From Pseudomonadota bacterium (lineage in GTDB: Bacteria; Pseudomonadota; Gammaproteobacteria; Steroidobacterales; JBCBZW01): DNA of 64,000 bases. The stretch's first letter is position 1. Each line of letters opens with the position of its first letter. Below are positions 51,011-60,848 of this stretch, in pieces. Where the stretch lies: assembly GCA_039193195.1 (NCBI GenBank), contig JBCCWS010000001.1, positions 381,338 through 445,337 on the forward strand. Direction: 5' to 3'. The notes beneath the pieces were generated by a model. The model saw nothing but the letters and a program-made list of their open reading frames with translations. It did not search any database and was not told where the DNA came from. Position numbers and translations under genes: made by a program.

Positions 51011-52858
51011 GTGACACAAAGCCCGGACACGCGCGTGAGGCGATCCCCTGAGTCATCGCCCGGCGCCAGGGCAAACGGGACGGCGGAATGCTGCCCGCGG
51101 GATCGGGAGCGTCTCGTGCATGCCTGCGCACACCAGGTGTTCATCGATTTTGTCCGCTACAACTCCGAATTTCGCTCCATTACGCAGCGGGCGAAGCGGC
51201 GCTTCGAGCAGCGCAAGTGGGCGGCGAGCCGAGCCGACGCGGTTGAGCGCATCCAGCTGTACGACAATTGCATCAACGCCACCGTGGCGCGCGTGCGTGC
51301 CCTGTTTGAGCAGACCCCAGCCACGCCGATTTTCGAGGAGGATGTCTGGCATGCGATGCGTCGGCGTTTCGCCGAAAACATCGCGACCTACCGTGACATA
51401 GAGTTTACCCGGACATACTTCAATTCCGTCGCGCGCCGCATCTTCGGTGTAGCCGATGCCGTGCAGCGCATCGTTTTCCAAGCAGAGGATAGCCAACCCT
51501 TGGCTCAGTCCGCTCATCCTCTTGGCGTGCGTCGCTACGCCTTGCGCGGCGGTTCACTGACGCAACTATTCACAGTATTGCTAGCCGACTATCCGTTCGC
51601 GGTCACCTACCGAGACATCGTGCGAAGCGGCGACCACGTGGCGAGCGAAGTGCGTGCGTTCCTTAGGGATTCTGGCGCCGGCGAGCCGCAGCAGGTGGAG
51701 ATGATTGGCCCCGTCTTTTTCCGCGATACCCGGGCCTATCTGGTCGGTAGGCTCACCTCCGGGAGCCGCCAACATCCGCTGCTGATCGCCCTGCGCAACG
51801 CGCAGACAGGGATCGAAGTCGACGCGGTCCTGCTCGACGATGACGAGGTGAGCTTCGTCTTTGGCTTCGCGCGCTCCTACTTCCACGTCGATCTCGAGAG
51901 CGTGACCAGCGCGGTGATCTTCCTGCACTCGATCATGCCCCACAAGTCGGTGGTGGACCTGTTCACGATGCTGGGGCGTGCCAAGCAGGGTAAGACCCAG
52001 CGCTACCATGAGATTCGCGAGCACCTGGCCGTGTCCAGCGAGCGCTTCCGCGACGCCGCCCTCGACAAGGGGATGGTGATGATCGTTTTTGCTCTGCCGT
52101 CCTATGGCGGCGTGTTCAAGGTCATTCGAGACAACTTCGCATATCCGAAGACCACGACTCGCCAGGACGTCAAGGATAAGTACCGCCTGGTCGCCACCCA
52201 CGATCGGGTCGGTCGCTTGGTAGAGGCGCAGGAGTTTGCTGGCATGAAGTTCGCAGTGGAACGCTTCGAGCCATCCTTGCGCGATGAGCTTCTCAAGGAG
52301 GCCACGGCGAGCACTCACCTGGAGAGCGATACGACCCTAGTGTTGGATCATGTATACGTCGAGCGGCGCCTCATCCCCCTCAACAAGTACCTGCGCGAGG
52401 CAAGCGGTGAGGATCGCATGCAGGTGGTGATTGACTACGGTCAGGCCATCCGCGACCTTGCCCACGCCAATATCTTCCCCGGTGATCTGCTGCTGAAGAA
52501 CTTCGGCGTGAGTCGCCAGCGCCGAGTCGTGTTCTTCGATTACGATGAACTTTGCCTCGTCACAGACTGTAACTTCCGCGACCCTGTGCAGACCAACTAC
52601 GAGGAGGATGAGATGCGTCCCTCCGATTGGTTCTATGTGGCGGACACTGATGTCTTCCCGCACCAGTTCGCTTCCTTTTTGGGCTTCGACGGGGAGTTGC
52701 GCGATCGTTTCTTGGAAGCTCACGGCGAGCTGTTCACGGCGGCGTGGTGGCGCGATGTGAAGGCGCGCCACGAGCGTGGCGAGGTGCTGGAGCTGGTGCC
52801 CTACCGGCGCCGTGGCGAGCGCACGATAGGTGAGGCGCAGCCCCTAGAAGAACACTAG
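51011..52858 (+). CDS. aceK: isocitrate dehydrogenase kinase/phosphatase
   Basis: 615 residues, starting with GTG. The AceK features FALPSYGGVFKVIRDNFAYPKTTTRQDVKDKYRLVATHDRVGRLVEAQEF (ATP-binding region) and GDLLLKNFGVSRQRRVVFFDYDELC (catalytic loop) are intact. It switches isocitrate dehydrogenase off by phosphorylation, diverting carbon to the glyoxylate bypass, which fits growth on acetate or fatty acids (fad genes are present 13 kb away). No aceA or aceB is in the window. The 3' end overlaps the convergent transporter gene by 15 bases. Confidence 0.95.
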   Translation: MTQSPDTRVRRSPESSPGARANGTAECCPRDRERLVHACAHQVFIDFVRYNSEFRSITQRAKRRFEQRKWAASRADAVERIQLYDNCINATVARVRALFEQTPATPIFEEDVWHAMRRRFAENIATYRDIEFTRTYFNSVARRIFGVADAVQRIVFQAEDSQPLAQSAHPLGVRRYALRGGSLTQLFTVLLADYPFAVTYRDIVRSGDHVASEVRAFLRDSGAGEPQQVEMIGPVFFRDTRAYLVGRLTSGSRQHPLLIALRNAQTGIEVDAVLLDDDEVSFVFGFARSYFHVDLESVTSAVIFLHSIMPHKSVVDLFTMLGRAKQGKTQRYHEIREHLAVSSERFRDAALDKGMVMIVFALPSYGGVFKVIRDNFAYPKTTTRQDVKDKYRLVATHDRVGRLVEAQEFAGMKFAVERFEPSLRDELLKEATASTHLESDTTLVLDHVYVERRLIPLNKYLREASGEDRMQVVIDYGQAIRDLAHANIFPGDLLLKNFGVSRQRRVVFFDYDELCLVTDCNFRDPVQTNYEEDEMRPSDWFYVADTDVFPHQFASFLGFDGELRDRFLEAHGELFTAAWWRDVKARHERGEVLELVPYRRRGERTIGEAQPLEEH

Positions 52859-53614
52859 GCGAACCACCAACGCGATCAGCGCCAGGTTGAACACTAGGTG
52901 CACCAGTCCCGCCCCGCGCGTCATCGTGTGGTGGGCACCGAGCCAACCCCCGATCGCGTTGCCGAGGGCTAGGGCGGCGCCGGTGATCCACAGCACGCTC
53001 GACTGCCCCGCGTACACGGCGAGCACGGGGATCGTGTAGGTCAGTACCGTGAGTACCTTGTACTGATTGACGCGCACCAGATCGAAGCCGAGCACCCGAT
53101 GCAGCACCGGCATGAGCACAAAGCCCACGCCCACCTGAATGAGTCCGCCCCAAAAGCCGACGCCGACCATGCACAGATGGCCTAGGATCAGGCGAGGGCG
53201 GCTTGGGGGCCGCGAGGCAGGGGGTGTCGGGGCAGCGGCGGCATGTTTCTTGGCTCGCCCCTGCTGCCACATGGCCGCCATGGAGACGAGCATGACCCCT
53301 GCGAGCACGAGCTCGAAGCGCTCACCACGCAGCTGCACGCCGGCAAAGGCCCCGACCAGAGCGCCCGGCAGTGTCGCCAGCCCAAGCGATAGGCCGAGCA
53401 GGGGTTGTTCGTAGCCGCGCTTACGAAAGGCGAGGACGGCCACTGCATTTTGGGCCAGGATGGCGACACGGTTGGTGCCATTGGCGACGGGGCCGGGGAG
53501 GCCGAACAGAAGCATCACGGGAACGGTCAGCATCGAGCCGCCGGCAGCCATCACGTTTATCCAGCCTGCCGCGACGCCGACGCCGCACAAGGCCATTGCC
53601 TGCCAAATCTCCAA
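52844..53614 (-). CDS. TauE/SafE-family membrane transporter
   Basis: About 256 residues, seven or eight hydrophobic helices. GGSMLTVPVMLLFGLPGPVANGTNR and the later VGVGFWGGLIQVGVGFVLMPVL are the two repeat motifs of the TauE/SafE family, putative sulfite, sulfonate or sulfoacetate exporters. ATG 53596 and TTG 53614 are both possible starts. It is divergent from an SLC13-like gene and two genes away from cysJIH, so a link to sulfur metabolism is plausible. Confidence 0.87.
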   Translation of the reverse strand: MEIWQAMALCGVGVAAGWINVMAAGGSMLTVPVMLLFGLPGPVANGTNRVAILAQNAVAVLAFRKRGYEQPLLGLSLGLATLPGALVGAFAGVQLRGERFELVLAGVMLVSMAAMWQQGRAKKHAAAAPTPPASRPPSRPRLILGHLCMVGVGFWGGLIQVGVGFVLMPVLHRVLGFDLVRVNQYKVLTVLTYTIPVLAVYAGQSSVLWITGAALALGNAIGGWLGAHHTMTRGAGLVHLVFNLALIALVVRLVFF

Positions 53615-53746
53615 GCCTTCCCCTGCGCGGTTGACCGTTACCTGGCGCGTCCCGGCAGCGCAGCGGCGGCCGCTGGCACCCTTGCGTAGAATACATGCGC
53701 GCGGCGACCTACGCCGCGGGCGTGCCTTGAGCGGAGCCGAAGCGAA

Positions 53747-55126
53747 TTGCAGATCATCCGAAACGCAGCCTTGGTGGCTGCACCTTTGCTGGCGATGCTC
53801 GTGGGGATGCTGGTCTCCTGGCAGGGCGTGGGCACGGCCGGCGCGCCTTGGGTTGCCGGCATCACCACTCTCACTGCGCTCTGGTGGATCTTCGAACCCA
53901 TCCCGATCCCGGTCACCTCGTTGTTGCCCCTGGCCCTGCTTCCGCTCCTCGGCATCCTCTCGCCGGGCGAGGTGGGCGAATCGGTGGGCAGCCCGCTCAT
54001 CCTGCTCCTGATGGGCGGTTTCATGCTCTCCACTGCTATGGCCCGCAGCGGGGCGCACCGTCGCCTCGCATTGAACGCCGTGCGCGCCTTCGGCCGTGGT
54101 GGTGGCCGCTCCTTGGTGTTCGGCTTTGTGACCGTCTCCGCCGGCCTGAGCATGTGGATCTCGAACACGGCGACGGTGCTTATGTTGCTACCCATCGTCA
54201 TGGCCATCATCGAGAAGACGGATGATCGAGCGCTTCAGCGTGGATTGCTGCTCGGTATTGCCTACGCCGGGAGCGTGGGGGGTATCGGCACGCCCGTGGG
54301 TACTCCACCCAATCTTATCTTCCTGCGCGTCTACCAGGAGACTACTGGTACTGAGGTTGGTTTCTTGTCCTGGATGGGTTTTGCCATTCCGGTCGTGCTG
54401 GTGCTCGTTCCTTTCATTGCCCTTTGGCTAACCAGAGGGATCAGTACTCGGGAGAAAATCGATATTCCAAGCGCGGGGCCCTGGCGCGCCGAGGAGATTC
54501 GAACGCTCGCTATCTTTGGGATGACAGCATTTGCGTGGATCACTCGCACCGAGCCCGGTGGAGGTTGGAGCGAATGGTTCGCTCTGCCAGGTGCCAACGA
54601 TGCCAGCGTCGCGTTGCTCGCCGTGGTGCTGATGTGCCTGGTACCGAACGGTCGCGGTGGCCGGCTCCTCGACTGGGAGACGGCCTCGCAAATCCCTTGG
54701 GGCATCCTGCTGCTGTTCGGATCTGGCATTGCGATCGCCAAGGGCTTCGCCGCCACTGGAATCAGCGCCAGCCTCGGTGAGGCGCTCGCTGGGCTGAGTG
54801 CGCTTCCCCCTTGGCTGCTGATCGGCGCGATTTGCGTGATGGTGACTTACCTGACGGAGGTGACCAGCAACACGGCGACCACTGCGCTGCTGATGCCGAT
54901 CTTGGCCGCTGCCGGCGTGGCTGCGGGACTAGATCCGCGATTGCTCATGGCGCCCGCCGCAATGACCGCTAGCTGCGCCTTTATGCTGCCCGTGGCCACA
55001 GGGCCCAACGCCGTGGTCTTCTCTAGCGGGCGCCTCAGCATTCGCGAGATGGCTAGGGAGGGCTTTGTGATCAACCTCGTTGCGGTGGGTGTGGTGACCG
55101 CGGTGGCCTCTCTGCTGCTGCTCTGA
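53747..55126 (+). CDS. SLC13/DASS-family anion symporter
   Basis: 459 residues, about eleven helices. The family signature is present twice: LSMWISNTATVLMLLPIV near 145 and YLTEVTSNTATTALLMPIL near 385, containing the SNT motifs that bind Na+ and the anion. GGIGTPVGTPPNLIF is also typical. Substrates of the family are dicarboxylates or sulfate; the position 168 bases before cysJ suggests sulfate uptake, but this is inference. TTG start at 53747. Confidence 0.87.
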   Translation: MQIIRNAALVAAPLLAMLVGMLVSWQGVGTAGAPWVAGITTLTALWWIFEPIPIPVTSLLPLALLPLLGILSPGEVGESVGSPLILLLMGGFMLSTAMARSGAHRRLALNAVRAFGRGGGRSLVFGFVTVSAGLSMWISNTATVLMLLPIVMAIIEKTDDRALQRGLLLGIAYAGSVGGIGTPVGTPPNLIFLRVYQETTGTEVGFLSWMGFAIPVVLVLVPFIALWLTRGISTREKIDIPSAGPWRAEEIRTLAIFGMTAFAWITRTEPGGGWSEWFALPGANDASVALLAVVLMCLVPNGRGGRLLDWETASQIPWGILLLFGSGIAIAKGFAATGISASLGEALAGLSALPPWLLIGAICVMVTYLTEVTSNTATTALLMPILAAAGVAAGLDPRLLMAPAAMTASCAFMLPVATGPNAVVFSSGRLSIREMAREGFVINLVAVGVVTAVASLLLL

Positions 55127-55294
55127 GATGGCCGGCGGGGCCAGGCTGCTGCCTAAGGACGCGCCGCGGTCATCGCTAAGTGCCTGTTTTCAATCGCTCA
55201 TCGCAGAGCGTTATAAGCGGATAAGTAAAGAGTCGTTCGGTCCTGGGGTTGCCGTCCCTACACTCCGCCTCCTCAGTCGGAGGAAGGCACCGCC

Positions 55295-57127
55295 ATGGCT
55301 CAACCCAGTTCCGCGCTTGATTTCAAACAAGGTCCCCTCGACCCGGCGCAGGCTGCCGCGGTCAGTCAGGCCGTGGATGGCCTGAATGTCACTCAGCTCA
55401 CCTGGGTGAGTGGCTACCTGGCAGGCCTGGCGGCAACGGCGGGCGCAACCTCTCCTGCGCAGGCCGCGTCGGCCCCCGCCGCGCTCGCGGCGCCGTCTCC
55501 AACCCTAACCGTATTGTTCGGTTCTCAAACAGGCAACGGGCAGGCGATCGCTCAAGAACTCGCGCGCGTAGCGGCTGAGCAGGGCATGCCCGTTGAGCTC
55601 AAGGCCATGCAGGACTACCGCCCAGCGAGCTTGAAACGCGAATCCTACCTGCTGGTCGTCGTCAGCACGCACGGTGAGGGCGAACCTCCTGATGAGGCTG
55701 CTGGCCTGCATGAGTACCTGGGGTCAGCGCGTGCACCACGCCTCGATCACCTGCACTTCGCAGTGTTGGCTCTCGGTGACTCCAGCTACGAGCACTTTTG
55801 CCAAACCGGTAAGGACTTCGACGAGCGACTGGCTGCACTCGGCGCCACGCGCCTAGGTGATCGTGTCGACTGCGACGTGGACTACGAGTCGCCCGCAGAG
55901 GCTTGGCGCGAGGCGATGCTCGCCCAGGTCCAGGATGCTCTTAGCGCGCAGGCGACCGAGTCCGCAGCCCGACCCGCCGTGCACCTGCACGCGGTGACGA
56001 GCGCGCCACGACACGATAAGCGCAATCCCTACGACGCGACGCTGCTGGCCAACCAGCCGATCACTGGACGCGGATCCGGGTGGCCCGTGCGTCATCTGGA
56101 GTTCTCCCTCGAGGGAAGTGGCCTCAGCTACGAACCGGGCGATGCGCTTGGCGTGCTGCCGCACAACCCGCGGCCTCTGGTCGCCCAGCTTATGGACCGG
56201 CTGCAAGCCGGTGGCGATGAGCCGGTCGCCTTAGGCGATGGCGAAGTGCTCAGCCTGCGCGAGGCCTTGACCTCGCGCTTTGAGGTGACGGTACTCAGTC
56301 GCAGCTTCGTCGAGCGCTACGCCGCAGTCAGTGAGTCGCGGGCCCTGAACGAGTTACTCGCGGGCGATCGCAGCACCTACAGCGCTTGGGCAGGGCAGCG
56401 CCAGGTCATCGATGTGCTTCGCGAGTTTCCAGTCACGCTCTCTCCGGGGCAGTTTGCCGGGATGCTACGCAAGCTAACGCCGCGCCTGTACTCGATCGCC
56501 TCGAGCCCGTTGGCGACGCCGGATGAAGTGCATCTCACGGTGGCTGAGGTTCGCTACGAGAAGTTTGGTGAGCCGCATTGGGGTGCTGCTTCCACCTATC
56601 TCGCGGATGCCGTAGCCGAAGGCGATACGGCGCCAGTCTACGTTCAACCTAATAATCGCTTCAGGTTGCCTGCCGATGGTGATACGCCCGTGATCATGAT
56701 CGGCCCGGGCACGGGGGTGGCGCCATTTCGGGCCTTCGTCGAACATCGCCAGGCCTTGGGCGCGAACGGTCGTAACTGGCTCTTCTTCGGCGCTCGCCAA
56801 TTCGACACGGATTTCCTGTATCAGATCGAATGGCTGCGCCATCTGCGTCAGGGCGGCCTAAGCAAGTTGGATGTGGCCTTCTCCCGTGATCAGCGCGAGA
56901 AGATTTACGTGCAGGATCGACTCCAAGAGCATGGCGCAGATCTCTACGCATGGCTCGAAGAGGGCGCCCACGTGTACGTGTGCGGGGACGCCTCGCGGAT
57001 GGCCGTCGATGTTGACGAAACCCTTCGTCGTATCGTGGCAACCCATGGGGCAAGGGACGATGATCAGGCGAGTGATTACCTGGCTCAGCTGCGCGACAGC
57101 GGTCGCTACCAGCGGGACGTGTACTGA
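55295..57127 (+). CDS. cysJ: sulfite reductase [NADPH] flavoprotein alpha subunit
   Basis: 610 residues: a linker, then FMN flavodoxin domain (LFGSQTGNGQAIAQELA, about 67-210), an FAD-binding domain (SLREALTSRFEVTV; RLYSIASSPLATPDEVHLTV) and an NADP domain (MIGPGTGVAPFRAFVEHRQ; YVCGDASRMAVDVDETL), ending YQRDVY as CysJ does. It passes NADPH electrons to CysI to reduce sulfite to sulfide. The 168-base leader contains an A/T-rich stretch (55210-55230, ATAAGCGGATAAGTAAAG) that could be a CysB target. cysI starts 15 bases later. Confidence 0.95.
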   Translation: MAQPSSALDFKQGPLDPAQAAAVSQAVDGLNVTQLTWVSGYLAGLAATAGATSPAQAASAPAALAAPSPTLTVLFGSQTGNGQAIAQELARVAAEQGMPVELKAMQDYRPASLKRESYLLVVVSTHGEGEPPDEAAGLHEYLGSARAPRLDHLHFAVLALGDSSYEHFCQTGKDFDERLAALGATRLGDRVDCDVDYESPAEAWREAMLAQVQDALSAQATESAARPAVHLHAVTSAPRHDKRNPYDATLLANQPITGRGSGWPVRHLEFSLEGSGLSYEPGDALGVLPHNPRPLVAQLMDRLQAGGDEPVALGDGEVLSLREALTSRFEVTVLSRSFVERYAAVSESRALNELLAGDRSTYSAWAGQRQVIDVLREFPVTLSPGQFAGMLRKLTPRLYSIASSPLATPDEVHLTVAEVRYEKFGEPHWGAASTYLADAVAEGDTAPVYVQPNNRFRLPADGDTPVIMIGPGTGVAPFRAFVEHRQALGANGRNWLFFGARQFDTDFLYQIEWLRHLRQGGLSKLDVAFSRDQREKIYVQDRLQEHGADLYAWLEEGAHVYVCGDASRMAVDVDETLRRIVATHGARDDDQASDYLAQLRDSGRYQRDVY

Positions 57128-57142
57128 GAACGGAGCGAGAGC

Positions 57143-58849
57143 ATGAGCGATATGCCACTGTCCGACGTCGAGCGCATCAAGACCGCAAGCCGTCACCTGC
57201 GCGGCTCCCTCTCAAAAAGCCTGGGGGACGCGGTAACCGGTGCCCTGGCCGACGACGACACGCAGCTGAGCAAGTTTCACGGCATCTACCAGCAGGACGA
57301 TCGGGATTTGCGTGCCGAGCGGCGCAAGCAGAAGCTAGAGCCAGCGTTCAGCTTCATGATCCGCGTGCGCGTGCCCGGTGGATTGGTCACCGCGGAGCAG
57401 TGGCTGGCGCTGGACGATATCGCCGATGAGTACGCCAACAGCACCCTGCGCCTGACCACTCGCCAGGCCGTTCAGTACCACGGCATCGTCAAGCGGGGCC
57501 TAAAGCAGGCCATGGCCTCCATTAACACCACCCTGCTCGATACCCTGGCGGCGTGTGGAGATGTCAACCGCAACGTGATGTGCACGGCGCACCCTGATGA
57601 TTCGGCGCTGCACCAGCAGGTCTTCGAAGCGGCACAGCAGGTGCACGAGCACCTGACGCCCCAGACCGGCGCCTACCACGAGATCTGGCTCGACGGGAAA
57701 AAGGTGAAAGGGGCTGATGTCGAGCCGATCTACGGCGACACCTATCTGCCGCGTAAGTTCAAGTCCGTGGTTGCCCTGCCGCCGGTGAACGACGTCGATA
57801 TCTTCGCCCACGATCTGGGCTTCATCGCCATCGTCGAAGATGGCGAATTGGCGGGCTTTAACGTGACCGTCGGCGGTGGTCTTGGGATGACCCATGGCGA
57901 CCAGGGGACCTACCCTCGCTTGGCAGACGTGATCGGGTTCTGCACGGCTGATCAAGTACGCGATGTTTCCGAGCACGTGGTGACCGTGCAGCGCGACTTT
58001 GGCGATCGCACGAGTCGAAAGCACGCACGTCTTAAGTACACGATCGAAGACCGCGGCGTCGATTGGTTCGTCGAGGCGCTGAATGCGCGCCTGGCGCAAC
58101 CCCTGCAGGCGGCACGACCCTTCGAGTTCGCCACCACGGGCGACCGCTACGGCTGGTATGAGCGCGAGGACGGGCGTTGGAACTACACGCTCTTCGTGGA
58201 GAACGGCCGCATCGCCGATAACGCGGAACATCGGATGCGCACGGCCCTACGCGAATTAGCAGCGCAGTTCGATGCGAATTTCCGTATCACGCCAAACCAA
58301 AACCTGGTCATCGTTGGCATCGATGGACAAAAGAAGGATGCGGTAATCGAACTTCTGGAAGGTCATCAGGTCACGGGTAAGGGAGGGCCATCGGCTCTGC
58401 GTCGTAACGCCATGGCCTGCGTTGCCTTCCCCACGTGCACCCAGGCGATGGCCGAGGCAGAGCGCTACCTACCCTCATTGTTGAGCCGCATCGAGGCGCT
58501 CATGTCGTCGCACGAGCTTGGTGATACGCCGATCGTCACGCGGATGACGGGCTGCCCGAACGGCTGTGCAAGGCCCTATCTGGCGGAGATCGGCCTCGTT
58601 GGGAAGGGGCCTGGGACCTACAACCTTTTGCTCGGTGCGGCGCCCGATGGCAGCCGCTTGAACACGCAGTATCGGGAGAATATCGGTGAGGAGCAGATTC
58701 TCGCCGAACTGGATCAGTTGTTGGGGGACTTCGCTGCGCATCGCCACGAGGGCGAGCGCTTCGGCGACTTCGTGGTGCGAGCGGGCCATGTGCCCGCGCT
58801 GGACCACGGTCGCGACTACCACCGCCTTGCGGCGGCGGTCACCGGATGA
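57143..58849 (+). CDS. cysI: sulfite reductase hemoprotein beta subunit
   Basis: 568 residues. Four cysteines that bind the 4Fe-4S cluster and bridge to sirohaem are at 426, 432, 471 and 475 (ACVAFPTC and TGCPNGC). [15 protein letters not shown] and DVNRNVMCT are substrate/sirohaem regions. It completes the six-electron reduction of sulfite to sulfide for cysteine synthesis. Operon cysJ-cysI-cysH, eight bases before cysH. Confidence 0.96.
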   Translation: MSDMPLSDVERIKTASRHLRGSLSKSLGDAVTGALADDDTQLSKFHGIYQQDDRDLRAERRKQKLEPAFSFMIRVRVPGGLVTAEQWLALDDIADEYANSTLRLTTRQAVQYHGIVKRGLKQAMASINTTLLDTLAACGDVNRNVMCTAHPDDSALHQQVFEAAQQVHEHLTPQTGAYHEIWLDGKKVKGADVEPIYGDTYLPRKFKSVVALPPVNDVDIFAHDLGFIAIVEDGELAGFNVTVGGGLGMTHGDQGTYPRLADVIGFCTADQVRDVSEHVVTVQRDFGDRTSRKHARLKYTIEDRGVDWFVEALNARLAQPLQAARPFEFATTGDRYGWYEREDGRWNYTLFVENGRIADNAEHRMRTALRELAAQFDANFRITPNQNLVIVGIDGQKKDAVIELLEGHQVTGKGGPSALRRNAMACVAFPTCTQAMAEAERYLPSLLSRIEALMSSHELGDTPIVTRMTGCPNGCARPYLAEIGLVGKGPGTYNLLLGAAPDGSRLNTQYRENIGEEQILAELDQLLGDFAAHRHEGERFGDFVVRAGHVPALDHGRDYHRLAAAVTG

Positions 58850-58856
58850 GGACGCC

Positions 58857-59636
58857 ATGAGTGCCGAACCACAGCTCCTGATGAGACCCACGGAAGTGCT
58901 CGACGAAGGCCAGACTCGCGAAATCGCCGTCGAACATGCAAACCAAACCTTAGCCGCGATGACGGCACCGCAGCGCGTGGCTTGGGCCCTCGAGCACTTG
59001 CCGGGCAGCGTTGTCGTGAGCTCGAGCTTCGGCGCACAGTCCGCGGTCATGCTGCACATGGTCACCCGCCAGCGGCCGGATGTTCCCGTCATCTTGATCG
59101 ACACAGGTTATCTGTTCCCAGAAACCTACCGTTTTGTCGACGAGCTTACGGAGCGCCTGTCACTAAACCTGAAGGTATATCGACCCGCCACTAGCGCCGC
59201 ATGGCAAGAGGCCCGCTACGGCAAGCGGTGGGAACAGGGGGAGCTTGGGATATCGGCCTACAACCAGGAGAACAAGGTTGAGCCGATGGAGCGCGCCCTG
59301 CGTGAGCTGCAAGTAGGCACCTGGTTCTCCGGCCTTCGTCGAGTTCAGGCGAGCACCCGCCGCGCGTTGCCGGTGCTCAGCGGCAGCGGTGAGCGCTGGA
59401 AGGTTTTGCCCGTCGTGGATTGGAGCGATCGCGACGTGTTCGAGTACCTAAAGGCCCACGAGCTGCCCTACCACCCGCTCTGGTTCGAGGGCTACGTCTC
59501 GATCGGCGATGTACACACGACCCAGTCCCTGCACGATGCGGGCAGCGCGGACGATACGCGATTCTTCGGCTTGCTGCGTGAGTGCGGTATCCACGAGATC
59601 GACCTGCAGCAGGTGGATGGCGCGGCGAGGCCATAG
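58857..59636 (+). CDS. cysH: phosphoadenosine phosphosulfate reductase
   Basis: 259 residues from ATG 58857. [17 protein letters not shown] is the PP-loop, [19 protein letters not shown] and [17 protein letters not shown] bind PAPS, and ECGIHE carries the catalytic Cys. The two cysteine pairs that hold the 4Fe-4S cluster of APS reductases are absent, so it should use PAPS with thioredoxin. It supplies sulfite to CysJI. The regulator cysB lies opposite, 13 bases after its stop. Confidence 0.94.
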   Translation: MSAEPQLLMRPTEVLDEGQTREIAVEHANQTLAAMTAPQRVAWALEHLPGSVVVSSSFGAQSAVMLHMVTRQRPDVPVILIDTGYLFPETYRFVDELTERLSLNLKVYRPATSAAWQEARYGKRWEQGELGISAYNQENKVEPMERALRELQVGTWFSGLRRVQASTRRALPVLSGSGERWKVLPVVDWSDRDVFEYLKAHELPYHPLWFEGYVSIGDVHTTQSLHDAGSADDTRFFGLLRECGIHEIDLQQVDGAARP

Positions 59637-59649
59637 GGTTCGGTGTGTC

Positions 59650-60660
59650 CTATCCGACCTCAGCCGGTGCGCAGGGGCCGTAGAGTTTCAGATCCGTATC
59701 GGCCAGGAGCGCATCGACGGCAGTTTGACTCGCCGTCTCCAGGGCCTGGGTAGTCAGCTCTCGCGTTAGGTGTGGGGCGAAGAGCTCCAGAAAGACCTGC
59801 ATGTAGCGCGGCAGCACAGCGTCGCGGCGCAGGGCGACCCAGGTGGTGCAGCGGGGGAACAGCCCAGCGGCGTCGAGGGTCATGAGATCACCTTGCGGAT
59901 CGCACTCGGCAGCCATGCTGGCGACAATGCCAACGCCCATGCCGATACGTACGTAAGTCTTGATCACATCGGCATCGCGCGCCGTGAAGACCACTTCGGG
60001 CGTCAAGCCCTCCTGCTCGAAGGCGAGCTTCAGGGAAGACTCGCCGCTGAAGCTGAACACGTAGGTAATCAATGGGTGCTCGGCGAGGCGCGGGAGTGTC
60101 AGCCTTTCATCGCTGCCGGCCAGCGGATGCTGCCTAGGCACGATGACGGTCCTATCCCACCGATAGCAGGGCAGCATGATCAGCTCAGAGCGTGGCGTCG
60201 GCTGTCCGCTGGAGCTGACGATCGCGAAGTCGATCTCCTTGCCGCGTATCATCTGCCAGATCTGCTCAGAGGTGCCCTGGTGCAGGTGCAGGGATACGCT
60301 GGGGAAGCAGTCGCGAAAGCGCTTGATGACCGGCGGTAGCACGTAGCGCGCCTGCGTATGGGTGGTGCCGATCGACAGACTGCCGTTCTGTTCGCTGTGC
60401 TGATTCGCGGCGAGATGTTGAATGTTCTCTACTTCGCTCAGGATGCGCCGCGCTCGCTCGATGATCTCTCGACCGATTGGGGTCACGCTGTCCAGGCTTT
60501 TGCCGCGTCGGGTGAACACCTGCACGCCGAGCTCGTCCTCGAGGAGCTTCAGCTGCTTGCTCACGCCCGGTTGGGAGGTGAACAAGCGTTCGGCGGCGGC
60601 CGTAATGTTTAGCTCGTTATCCGCGATAGCGAGGAGGTAGCGTAGCTGCTGGAGCTTCAT
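59650..60660 (-). CDS. cysB: LysR-type regulator of cysteine biosynthesis CysB
   Basis: 336 residues. The N-terminal helix-turn-helix MKLQQLRYLLAIADNELNITAAAERLFTSQPGVSKQLKLLEDELGVQVF is CysB/Cbl-like, and the effector domain includes GTTHTQARYVLP, where sulfate/N-acetylserine binds (TTHTQARY is conserved in CysB). It activates sulfate-assimilation genes and is convergent with cysJIH. Its promoter region (60661-60848) is shared with the divergent EAL-domain gene. Confidence 0.93.
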   Translation of the reverse strand: MKLQQLRYLLAIADNELNITAAAERLFTSQPGVSKQLKLLEDELGVQVFTRRGKSLDSVTPIGREIIERARRILSEVENIQHLAANQHSEQNGSLSIGTTHTQARYVLPPVIKRFRDCFPSVSLHLHQGTSEQIWQMIRGKEIDFAIVSSSGQPTPRSELIMLPCYRWDRTVIVPRQHPLAGSDERLTLPRLAEHPLITYVFSFSGESSLKLAFEQEGLTPEVVFTARDADVIKTYVRIGMGVGIVASMAAECDPQGDLMTLDAAGLFPRCTTWVALRRDAVLPRYMQVFLELFAPHLTRELTTQALETASQTAVDALLADTDLKLYGPCAPAEVG

Positions 60661-60848
60661 GCGGAACCCGCCGGACGGCGACAGTGGGCGGCTCTGCTTT
60701 GGAGCAGATCCCGCCATGGTGAACCGGTTCGCAGTCTAGCGGGTTGAGCAGCGTGCCTGTCAAGCATTGCCGGGCTGGAGTCTCAAGTCGTCGGTGCAGT
60801 CGTCGTTAACCTCGACATGCGCCCAGCTTATGCCCCGAAAAATCGGCT

